Source: Rhodothermales bacterium (lineage in GTDB: Bacteria; Bacteroidota; Rhodothermia; Rhodothermales; JANQRZ01). From it: a stretch of 64,000 nt of DNA. Both the position numbers and the translations under genes were made by a program. Location: positions 1 to 64,000 of the forward strand of contig JBDUXZ010000022.1 of the NCBI GenBank assembly GCA_039944855.1, written 5' to 3'. Of this stretch, positions 56,791 through 64,000 are shown one piece after another; positions within the stretch are counted from its first letter, which is position 1, and each line of letters starts with the position of its first letter. The notes under the pieces were generated by a model that saw only the letters and a program-made list of their open reading frames with translations, searched no databases and was not told where the DNA came from.

Positions 56791-57348
56791 TCAGGACCGG
56801 ATCATGATGGACCCGCGCTGCATGTCCATCCCGCAGACGAACTCGAACTCGCCGCTCTCATCCGGCGTGAACTCGACGGCGACGGGCTCGTCGAGGGGGA
56901 GGTCCGTCACGGGGACGTCGAAGGCAGGGATCTTCACCCGCGCCGAGCAATCAGACTCGACGGTGCGCGTGAAGACGAGGCGGGCGGGGACGCCGGCTTC
57001 GAGGGCGATTTGCTTCGGCGCGTAGCCCATCCGACCGGCTTCGATCTCGACGACCTGCACGCCGCCCTCCATGCGAGCGGAGGCGACACCGTCGGTCATG
57101 CCGTCCATACCGTCGTGGTCCATCTCGTCGTCTGACATCATCGTGCCGTCGGGCATCTCGTGCATCTCGTCTTCGGCCGTTCCGGCACCGGTGGGCGGGG
57201 CGGCCTGCATCGCTCCGGCGTCGGCATCGACGGGATCGGCGTCGCCGCACGCGGCGAGCGCGAAGGGCAGGGCGAGGAAGAGGGCGAGGAGCGGGAGCCG
57301 CGTGATGCGAGACGTCAGGGGGCGGCGTGTGAGGTTGAGCGTGTTCAT
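56791..57348 (-). CDS. cupredoxin-like copper-binding lipoprotein
   Basis: A 185-residue lipoprotein: signal ...LALFLALPFALAAC. A Met/His/Asp-rich region (about 61-84, EMHEMPDGTMMSDDEMDHDG) that can bind copper follows. The cupredoxin domain (about 97-185) has RTVESDCSARVKIPAF and FEFVCGMDMQRGSI, where C172 and nearby Met are likely Cu ligands. Probable periplasmic copper carrier for the Cus system. Only 2 bp before the methyltransferase. Confidence 0.88.
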   Translation of the reverse strand: MNTLNLTRRPLTSRITRLPLLALFLALPFALAACGDADPVDADAGAMQAAPPTGAGTAEDEMHEMPDGTMMSDDEMDHDGMDGMTDGVASARMEGGVQVVEIEAGRMGYAPKQIALEAGVPARLVFTRTVESDCSARVKIPAFDVPVTDLPLDEPVAVEFTPDESGEFEFVCGMDMQRGSIMIRS

Positions 57349-57394
57349 CGGTTCAGGAGGTCTTGGTTGGTGGTAGGTAGTGGGGAGGGAGCGT

Positions 57395-57874
57395 TTAGTG
57401 ACGAGTGAAGACCGTGGCGTCGCCGTCCTGTACGAGGAGCACTTCGTAGCGGTCGGCCCGGCGGCCGGGCGTCTCCATGCCGGGCGAGCCGATGGGCATC
57501 CCCGGCACGGCGAGGCCGGCGGCCTCGGGACGTTCGGCCAGCAGCCGCTTCACGTCTTCGGCCGGGACGTGGCCCTCGACGGCGTAGCCGTCCACGACGG
57601 CCGTGTGGCAGGACCCGTACTGGGCCGGGATGCCGTGCTCGGCCTTCACGGCACCGAGGTCGGTGACGTCAACGGTTTTTACCGGAAAGCCGGCGGCCTC
57701 GATGTGGTCAGCCCACTTCGCGCAGCAGCCGCAAGTCGGCGACTTATAGACCGTGACGAGGGGGAGGTCCGCCTCAGTGGCCGAGGCCGTCTCAGCCGGT
57801 GTGGGGTTCGCATCGTCGCCGGAGCAGGCTGCGAGCGGGAGCGTGAGGGCCAGCGTCAGAAGAAGGAGCTTCAT
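57395..57874 (-). CDS. DUF411 metal-binding lipoprotein
   Basis: A 159-residue lipoprotein (MKLLLLTLALTLPLAAC). The DUF411 domain begins VTVYKSPTCGCCAKWADHIEAAG (Cys 48/50/51) and includes GSCHTAVVDGYAVEGHVPAEDVKRLLAERP and a Met-rich end (VPGMPIGSPGME). DUF411 proteins accompany copper efflux systems and are thought to bind copper in the periplasm. 11 bp after cusA. Confidence 0.92.
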   Translation of the reverse strand: MKLLLLTLALTLPLAACSGDDANPTPAETASATEADLPLVTVYKSPTCGCCAKWADHIEAAGFPVKTVDVTDLGAVKAEHGIPAQYGSCHTAVVDGYAVEGHVPAEDVKRLLAERPEAAGLAVPGMPIGSPGMETPGRRADRYEVLLVQDGDATVFTRH

Positions 57875-57885
57875 GGGGTCGAGGG

Positions 57886-60800
57886 TCAGGAGTTGGAGGG
57901 GGCGTCCTCGCCGGAGGGGGGCAGGCCGTGGCGGGAGTCGTGTGCAGCCGCATCGGGAGCGAGGGGTTCGAAAGCGAGCTCGGGCCGCTCGGCTGCGGGT
58001 GCCTCGCGGAGTTCGCGGCGGAGGCGGCGGCCCTGCACGACGGCGTAGAGCGCGGGGATCATGATGAGCGTGTGGACCGTGCTCGTGACGAGCCCGCCCA
58101 CCATCGGCGTGGCGATCCGCTGCATCACCTCGGCCCCGGTGCCCGTCCCGATCATGATGGGGACGAGGCCGATGATCGTCGTGAACACCGTCATCAGCTT
58201 CGGGCGGACGCGGTCGACGGCGCCCTCTTCGAGCGCCTCCTTCAGCCGAGGTACGCTCGTGAGCCGGCCGTCGCGGCGGTAGCGCTTCACGGCTTCGTCG
58301 AGGTAGACGTGCATGACGACGCCCGTCTCGGCCGCGAGCCCCGCGACCGCGATCAGCCCGACGCCGACGGCGATCGAGAAGTTGTACCCGAGCGCGAGCA
58401 TGAGCCACACCGCGCCGACGACGGCGAACGGCAACGGGATCATCAGCAGCAAGGCCTCGGTCGCGCTGCGGAAGTGGAGGAAGAGCAGGAGGAAGATGAT
58501 CGCGAGCGTGATCGGGACGAGGACGGCGAGCCGCTCGTTCGCCCGCTCCATGTACTCGAACTGCCCGCTCCACTTCAGCGAGTAGCCCGGCGGCAGCGCG
58601 ACGGATTCGGCGACGACGTCGCGCGCCCGCTGCACGTAGCTCCCGACGTCGGCCTCGTCGGTGAGGTCGACGAACACCCACGCGTTCGGACGGGCGTTCT
58701 CGCTCTTCACCATCGGGGGACCGGCGACGTACGAGAAGTCGGCGAGCTGGCCGAGCGGGACGTTCGCGCCGTTCGGCGTCGGGACGAGGACCTGGCGGAG
58801 CGCGGGGAGGTCGTCGCGGAGGGCGCGGGGGTAACGGACGTTGACGGGGTAGCGCTCCAGCCCCTCCACCGTCGTCGTCACGTTCATCCCGCCGACGGCG
58901 GCCATGATCACGTCCTGCACGTCGCCCGACGTGAGGCCGTAGCGGGCGGCGGCGCGGCGGTCTACGTCGATGTCGAGAAAGCTCCCGCCCATCACGCGCT
59001 CGGCGTACGCGCTCCGCGTGCCGGGCAAGTCCTTCACGGCGGCCTCGACCTCGCGCCCGAGCCGTTCGAGCACGGCCAGGTCCGGCCCGGCGATCTTCAC
59101 CCCGACCGGCGTCTTGATCCCCGTCGCGAGCATGTCCGTCCGCGTCTTGATCGGCATCGTCCACGCGTTCGTGAGGCCGGGGAAGTTGATCGCCCGGTCC
59201 ATCTCGGCGGTCAGCGACTGCCGCGTCACGCCCTCGCGCCACTCGTCCTCGGGCTTGAGGATGATCGTCGTCTCGATCATCGAGAGCGGGGCGGGATCGG
59301 TGGCCGTCTCGGCGCGGCCGATCTTGCCGAAGACGCGCTCGACCTCGGGGAAGCTCGCGATGATGCGGTCGGTCCGCTGCAGGATCTCCTTCGCCTCCTG
59401 CGGGCTGACGCCGGGCAGCGTCGTCGGCATGTAGAGGAGGTCGCCCTCCCAGAGCGGCGGCATGAACTCGCTCCCGATCTGCGGGAACGGGACGAGCACG
59501 TCGCCGAACACGAGCCGTTGCACGGGCAACACCGTCACGAAGAGGAGGCTGAACCCGACGACGAGCACGGCGACGGGCCGGCGGAGCGTGCCGCGGATGA
59601 GCGGGCGGTACGCGCGGATGAAGAACCGCGCGATGGGGTTCTGCTGCTCGGCGCGGATCTTCCCCTTGACGAAGACCGCCATCAGCGCGGGCACGAGCGT
59701 CACGGCGAGGAGGGCCGCCGCCGCCATCGAGAACGTCTTCGTGAGCGCGAGCGGGCGGAACATCCGGCCCTCGACCTGCTCCAGCGTGAAGACGGGCAGG
59801 AAGCTGACGGTGACGATGAGGAGCGAGAAGAACAGGCTCGGCCCGACCTCCTTCGCCGCCTCGATCACCGCGTGCATCCGCTCGGCGTTCGTGAGGCCGG
59901 GCGTCTCCTCCCCCACCCCGTCGAGCCGCCGCTGCGTGCGGTCGAAGAAGCGACGCAGGCGGGCGCCGAGGCCGGGCGCCACCGCGCCGCTCCCGTCGCC
60001 CCCCGCCGCGTCGAGGAGCCGGCGGTCCACGGCGGGTACCGGCGGCGCCTTGCCGCCCCGCGCCTCGGCCTTCGCCGCCCGCGCCCGCTCGATGTGCTTG
60101 TGCGCGTTCTCGACCATCACGAGGCTCGCGTCCACCATCACCCCGATCGCGATCGCGATCCCGCCGAGGCTCATGATGTTGGCGTTGATCCCGAGGAGGT
60201 ACATCACCCCGAGCGCGATCAGGATGCCGACGGGCACCGTCACGACGGCGACGAACGCGCTGCGGAAGTGGAGGAGGAACACCATCACGATGAGCGCGAC
60301 GACGAGCAACTCCTCCCAGATCCGCGTCGTGAGCGTGTCGACGGCGCGGCCGATGAGCGCGCTCCGGTCGTACTCGGTGACGACCTCGACGCCCGGCGGC
60401 AGCCCGCCCTGCAGCTCGGCGAGCCGCGCCTTCACGCGGTCGATCGTCGCCTGCGCGTTCTCGCCGTAGCGCATCACCACGATCCCGCCGACGACCTCGC
60501 CCTCGCCGTTCACATCGGCGATGCCGCGCCGGATCTCCGGCCCGAGTTGGACCGTCGCCACGTCGCCGACGGTGACGGGCGTCCCGCCCTCGGCCTTCAC
60601 CACGACGTCGCGGATGTCGTCGACGCCTTCGAGGTAGCCCTTCCCGCGCACGATGAACTCGCGCTCGCCGAGCTCCAGCAGCCGCCCGCCGACATCGCGG
60701 TTCGAGCGCTTCAGCGCCTCGCCGACGCGCCCGATGGGGACGCCGTACGCTGCGAGCTTCTGCGGGTCGACGACGACCTGGTACTGCTTCTGGAATCCGC

Positions 60801-61341
60801 CGACGGTGGCGACTTCGCTCACGCCGCCCACGGCCTGCAGCTCGTACTTGAGGTAGAAGTCCTGCACGCTGCGGAGCTGCGCGAGGTCGTACGTCCCCGT
60901 CGTGTCGCGGAGGCTGTAGGTGTAGACCCAGCCGACGCCCGTCGCGTCCGGGCCGAGCGACGGGCTCGCGCCCTCCGGCAGCCGGTCCTGAATCTGCGAG
61001 AGGTACTCCAGCACGCGGCTCCGCGCCCAGTACATGTCCGTCCCGTCCTCGAAGATGACGTAGACGAAGCTCGTCCCGAACATGGAGTAGCCACGGACGG
61101 TCTTCGCGAATGGGACGGAAAGGAGCGCCGACGTGAGCGGGTACGTCACCTGCTCCTCGACGATCTGCGGGCCCTGGCCGGGGTACTCCGTCCTGACGAT
61201 GACCTGGACGTCGGAGAGGTCGGGGATGGCGTCGACGGGGGTATTGAGCGTGGCCCACGCGCCGAGGGAGGCGACGAGGAGGGTGAGGATGCCGACGAGG
61301 AGGCGGTTGCGGGCGCTCCAGTCGATGATGCGTTCGAGCAT
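57886..61341 (-). CDS. cusA: CusA/CzcA-type heavy-metal RND efflux pump
   Basis: A 1151-residue inner-membrane pump. Start MLERIIDWSARNRLLVGILTLLVASLGAWA; DLSDVQVIVRTEYPGQGPQIVEEQVTYPLT and FVYVIFEDGTDMYWARSRVLEYL are CusA/CzcA marks. TM4 has AIAIGVMVDASLVMVENAHKH with the proton-relay Asp. The Ala/Pro/Gly-rich insertion at about 405-465 after TM4 is larger than in E. coli CusA. A His/Ser/Asp-rich C-terminal tail ends it. Context argues for Cu(I)/Ag(I) export. Confidence 0.94.
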   Translation of the reverse strand: MLERIIDWSARNRLLVGILTLLVASLGAWATLNTPVDAIPDLSDVQVIVRTEYPGQGPQIVEEQVTYPLTSALLSVPFAKTVRGYSMFGTSFVYVIFEDGTDMYWARSRVLEYLSQIQDRLPEGASPSLGPDATGVGWVYTYSLRDTTGTYDLAQLRSVQDFYLKYELQAVGGVSEVATVGGFQKQYQVVVDPQKLAAYGVPIGRVGEALKRSNRDVGGRLLELGEREFIVRGKGYLEGVDDIRDVVVKAEGGTPVTVGDVATVQLGPEIRRGIADVNGEGEVVGGIVVMRYGENAQATIDRVKARLAELQGGLPPGVEVVTEYDRSALIGRAVDTLTTRIWEELLVVALIVMVFLLHFRSAFVAVVTVPVGILIALGVMYLLGINANIMSLGGIAIAIGVMVDASLVMVENAHKHIERARAAKAEARGGKAPPVPAVDRRLLDAAGGDGSGAVAPGLGARLRRFFDRTQRRLDGVGEETPGLTNAERMHAVIEAAKEVGPSLFFSLLIVTVSFLPVFTLEQVEGRMFRPLALTKTFSMAAAALLAVTLVPALMAVFVKGKIRAEQQNPIARFFIRAYRPLIRGTLRRPVAVLVVGFSLLFVTVLPVQRLVFGDVLVPFPQIGSEFMPPLWEGDLLYMPTTLPGVSPQEAKEILQRTDRIIASFPEVERVFGKIGRAETATDPAPLSMIETTIILKPEDEWREGVTRQSLTAEMDRAINFPGLTNAWTMPIKTRTDMLATGIKTPVGVKIAGPDLAVLERLGREVEAAVKDLPGTRSAYAERVMGGSFLDIDVDRRAAARYGLTSGDVQDVIMAAVGGMNVTTTVEGLERYPVNVRYPRALRDDLPALRQVLVPTPNGANVPLGQLADFSYVAGPPMVKSENARPNAWVFVDLTDEADVGSYVQRARDVVAESVALPPGYSLKWSGQFEYMERANERLAVLVPITLAIIFLLLFLHFRSATEALLLMIPLPFAVVGAVWLMLALGYNFSIAVGVGLIAVAGLAAETGVVMHVYLDEAVKRYRRDGRLTSVPRLKEALEEGAVDRVRPKLMTVFTTIIGLVPIMIGTGTGAEVMQRIATPMVGGLVTSTVHTLIMIPALYAVVQGRRLRRELREAPAAERPELAFEPLAPDAAAHDSRHGLPPSGEDAPSNS

Positions 61342-61421
61342 GGGTCAGTCCGTTTATTCGTGCGGGAAGCCGCAGTGCGGGAAGCCCCGCATGGTGGTCC
61401 GTCGTTCCGTCGGGAGCCGCG

Positions 61422-62864
61422 TCAGTGGTTCATCTGGCTGTGGTCGACCTCGCCCATCGGGTCGGGGGCGCTCCCGGCGTCGGTGCCGCCGTCAGCGGTG
61501 CCGCCGGCCATCGCGCCGATCGAGGCGGCGAGCCGGGCCTCGGAGTCGATGAGGAACTGTGCGCTCGTGACGACGCGCTCGGTGCCGTCGAGCCCGGCGA
61601 GGATCTGGACGGCACCCTCCCCTTCCTCGCCGAGGGTGACCGGCTGCGGACGGAACCGGCCCTCGCCGAGGGCGAGGATCACCACGGCCTCCTCGCCGGT
61701 GCGGACCACGGCCTCGCTCGGGACGGTCGGGCGCGCTTCACTCGGTGCGCCGAAGAGCGAAGCCGTGGCGTACATCCCCGGCTTAATGCGGCGGCCGGGG
61801 TTCGGGACCGCCACGCGAGCCGTGCCCGTGCGCGTCGCCGGGTCGAGCGTGTCGTAGACGTACTCCACGCGGCCCGTCAGCTCGGCGCCGGGTTGGCTCT
61901 CGAGCCGGACGACGGCGCGCGTGCCGACATCGACCCAGCCGAGGTCCTGCTCCGGCACGTCCACCTGGAGCCAGAGCCCGCTGAGGTCGACGATCTCCAT
62001 GAGCGTCATGCCCGGCATGGCCTGCATCCCCTCTACGACGCGCTTCTCCGTAACGGTGCCGCTCGCGGGCGCGTAGATCGTGAGCGTCCGCGTGACCTCG
62101 CCCGTCGATCCGAGCCGTTCGATCTGCGCCGGGCTGATGTCGAAGAGGAGGAGCCGCCGGCGGGCCGCCTCAACGACGCGGTCGCCGTCGCTGCCCATGA
62201 GCTCGCGGCTGCGGAGGGCGAGGAGGTACTCCTCCTGCGTCGAGACGAGCTGGGGGCTGTAGAGCGCGAGGAGCGGCTGCCCCGCCCGGACGCGGTCGCC
62301 CTCGGCGTCGACGTAGAGCTCCTCGACCCAGCCTCCGATCTTGAGGCTGACGGCCTCGCGGGCGCGGTCGCTCGCTTCGAATACGCCCGTCGTGCGGAGG
62401 TCGCGGCTGATCGTCTGGACCTCGACGGGCGTCGTCCGCACGCCGATGTTCTGCATCGTCACGGGGTCGATCTGGACGGTGCCCTCCTCCGCCCCGCTGA
62501 CCGAGACGGGCTGGAGGTCCATCCCGCAGATGGGGCACTGCCCCGGCTCGTCCTCGACGATCCACGGGTGCATCCCCGACTGGTAGACGATCCCGTCGCC
62601 GTCGAGGTCTTTGGCCGCGAGGCCGCCCGCCGAGGCCGCCGCTTCGCCGGCCGCGTCGCCGGGCGCTGCAGCGGGCGGAGCTTCGCCGACGGCGTCGCTG
62701 GCGTTGCCCTTGAAGAGGGTCCACGCGAGCCCGACGGCAATGAGGAGCACGACGAGCGCGCCCATGGTGATGAGGCCCTTGCGGCGCGAGCGCGGCGATT
62801 CGGGTTTGTCGTAAGGAGAGCGCTCGGGCGGAGCCACGGGCGGCGTGGGAGTCTGCGTCTTCAT
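61422..62864 (-). CDS. cusB: CusB-type efflux adaptor with heavy-metal-binding domain
   Basis: A 480-residue membrane-fusion protein. N-terminal helix 30-51; YHS-like heavy-metal-binding domain (92-120) IVYQSGMHPWIVEDEPGQCPICGMDLQPV in part, with Met98, His99, Cys110 and Cys113. Then barrel-sandwich, helical hairpin and beta-barrel domains. Acidic/Met/His tail (GEVDHSQMNH). Takes Cu+ from the periplasm to CusA. Start overlaps the TolC-like gene stop (ATGA). Confidence 0.94.
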   Translation of the reverse strand: MKTQTPTPPVAPPERSPYDKPESPRSRRKGLITMGALVVLLIAVGLAWTLFKGNASDAVGEAPPAAAPGDAAGEAAASAGGLAAKDLDGDGIVYQSGMHPWIVEDEPGQCPICGMDLQPVSVSGAEEGTVQIDPVTMQNIGVRTTPVEVQTISRDLRTTGVFEASDRAREAVSLKIGGWVEELYVDAEGDRVRAGQPLLALYSPQLVSTQEEYLLALRSRELMGSDGDRVVEAARRRLLLFDISPAQIERLGSTGEVTRTLTIYAPASGTVTEKRVVEGMQAMPGMTLMEIVDLSGLWLQVDVPEQDLGWVDVGTRAVVRLESQPGAELTGRVEYVYDTLDPATRTGTARVAVPNPGRRIKPGMYATASLFGAPSEARPTVPSEAVVRTGEEAVVILALGEGRFRPQPVTLGEEGEGAVQILAGLDGTERVVTSAQFLIDSEARLAASIGAMAGGTADGGTDAGSAPDPMGEVDHSQMNH

Positions 62865-64000
62865 CGGAGTCGGGGGTCTTCGGGGAGGGCGGGGGCATTC
62901 GTGGTGCCTTCGGCGAGGTCGAGGAGCGCGGTCCCACCGAGGGCGCGCTCCAGCCGGGCCGTGGCGTCGAGGTAGCGGCCGAGGGCTTCTTCGAGCCCGA
63001 GCTGGACCTGGAAGCGGGAGCGCTCGGCGTCGAGGAAGGCGACGTAGTCGGCCTCGCCGGTGGTGTAGGCGGCGAGCACGCTCTCGACGGTGGCCTGGGC
63101 CTGTGGGAGGAGGCGGTCGCGGAAGAGCGCGAGCGTCTCGGCCTCGCGGCGCGCAGCGTAGGCGACGTCGGCGAGCTCGGTCGTGATGGCCGTCTCGAGG
63201 GCGTCCTGCCGGGCCTCGACCTGGGCGGCGCGGAGGCGGGCCTGGTCGAGCCGGGCCCTCAGGCGCCCCCGCTGGAGGGGGATCTTCGCCGAGAGCATGA
63301 CCGCGAGCGCGTCGGTGCCGTCGGCCGTCGGCGGCATGGCACGCTCCGTCACGTCGAAGTACGTGACGCCGACGCCGAGGTCGGGGTAGAAAGCCTTCCG
63401 GGCGAGGGCCACGTCAGCCTCGGCCTGCTCGGCCGCCGCGTCGAGGGCCTGGACCTCGGGGCGGAGCCGGAGGGCGACGTCGGCGAGGGCGGTCTCGGCG
63501 CTCGGCAGCGGCGGGGGCGCGAGCACGACGGCGTCGGCGAAAACGAGGCCGGGGCGGTCGGTGAGGCGGGCGAGCGTCTGGAGCGCGGCCTCGCGCCGGG
63601 CGTCGAGGTCGAGGAGGCGAGCCCCCAGCCGCTCCTCTTCGAGCCCCACCTGGAGCACGGCCCCCTGCGGCCCACGGCCCACCTCGTAGCGGACGGCGGC
63701 GGCCTCGGTGAACGCGTCGAGGCGCTCGCGGAAGGTGCGGATGAGGGCGTCGGTGCGCTGGAGCTGGTAGAGCGCGTAGTAGGCGCGCTTGACCTGGAGC
63801 GCGAGGTCGAGCGCGAGCGCGTCGGCCTCGTACCCCGCGACCTCGGCGGAGAGGTCGGCCGCGCGTTCGCGGAGGGGGAGCGTGCCGGGCCACGGCATCA
63901 TCTGCTCGACGCGCCACTGCGTCCGCTGCGCGCCGAGCGCGGTCACGAGCGGGTACGGGAACGCCGTCACCGAAACGGTCGGGTCCGGGAGCGCGCCGAC
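62861..64000 (-). CDS. CusC/TolC-type outer-membrane factor, partial
   Basis: At least 379 codons; the reading frame is open to the window edge, so the N-terminus and signal lie outside (VGALPDPTVSV at the border is the typical early 'ALPDP' of CusC-like proteins). Helices ALALDLALQVKRAYYALYQLQRTDALI and a second repeat (RRGRL-type, IPLQRGRLRARLDQARLRAAQ) follow. Outer-membrane channel of the Cus pump. First gene of the long minus-strand operon visible here. Confidence 0.9.
   Translation of the reverse strand, partial: VGALPDPTVSVTAFPYPLVTALGAQRTQWRVEQMMPWPGTLPLRERAADLSAEVAGYEADALALDLALQVKRAYYALYQLQRTDALIRTFRERLDAFTEAAAVRYEVGRGPQGAVLQVGLEEERLGARLLDLDARREAALQTLARLTDRPGLVFADAVVLAPPPLPSAETALADVALRLRPEVQALDAAAEQAEADVALARKAFYPDLGVGVTYFDVTERAMPPTADGTDALAVMLSAKIPLQRGRLRARLDQARLRAAQVEARQDALETAITTELADVAYAARREAETLALFRDRLLPQAQATVESVLAAYTTGEADYVAFLDAERSRFQVQLGLEEALGRYLDATARLERALGGTALLDLAEGTTNAPALPEDPRLR

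Noticed and set aside
57928-61857. Very long plus-strand open frame (about 1300 codons) opposite cusA
   Set aside because: Arg/His/Asp-rich, no domain or start context; an antisense frame kept open by high GC. The minus strand encodes a complete CusA.

Overview
The window is GC-rich and looks like part of a plasmid or other mobilizable replicon from a Bacteroidota-type bacterium, probably a marine Rhodothermales relative (Salinibacter, Rubricoccus or Rubrivirga-like). The host call is inference from the GC-rich coding, the TTG/TAnnTTTG-style promoters and a LysC-LysA fusion. The replicon call rests on a MobC/relaxase pair, DUF932 and RadC-like plasmid genes, a RES/Xre toxin-antitoxin pair and an iteron/DnaA-box cluster.

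Region 1-10.8 kb is the most unusual part. It holds two divergent arrays of integron-type gene cassettes, one gene each. The left array (about 135-4080) is on the minus strand and the right array (about 7624-10416) is on the plus strand. The genes are separated by 93-131 bp attC-like sites. In 9 of 10 cassettes the 7-bp box at the cassette's 5' end is the exact reverse complement of the box after its gene. Each array starts exactly at the end of a 224-bp leader. The two leaders (4080-4303 and 7401-7624) are about 89% identical inverted repeats and look like a duplicated attI with a promoter. Between them lies one tyrosine recombinase that lacks the integron-integrase signature. Seven of the attC sites carry TTG-N20/21-TA, a likely promoter facing the next cassette. 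The cargo is mostly small lipoproteins and envelope proteins.

Region 10.8-14.5 kb has a membrane-anchored sialidase-fold protein, then a decayed stretch with a frameshifted gene, a response-regulator fragment, hairpins, iteron-like repeats, DnaA boxes and a dif-like inverted repeat.

Region 14.5-24.4 kb has a tripartite RND multidrug efflux operon with GbsR/MarR and TetR regulators, then a LysC-LysA fusion whose kinase domain lacks its catalytic middle.

Region 24.6-40.2 kb is a redox and electrophile-defence region: a cupin/CMD fusion, three aldo-keto reductases, flavodoxin, hydrolase, SDR, WrbA, DsbA/FrnE, VOC, NmrA-like, YceI and DoxX genes, with AraC and MarR regulators and visible operator candidates.

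Region 40.3-49.2 kb is the plasmid backbone: unknown proteins, DUF932, RadC, RES/Xre, MobC and relaxase. Region 49.2-64 kb is copper resistance: CopA, CsoR, CopZ, a Cys-rich storage protein, and a long minus-strand operon running CusC-CusB-CusA-DUF411-cupredoxin-methyltransferase-membrane protein-PBP2. A decayed second copy of its cupredoxin-methyltransferase-membrane block lies next to the relaxase.
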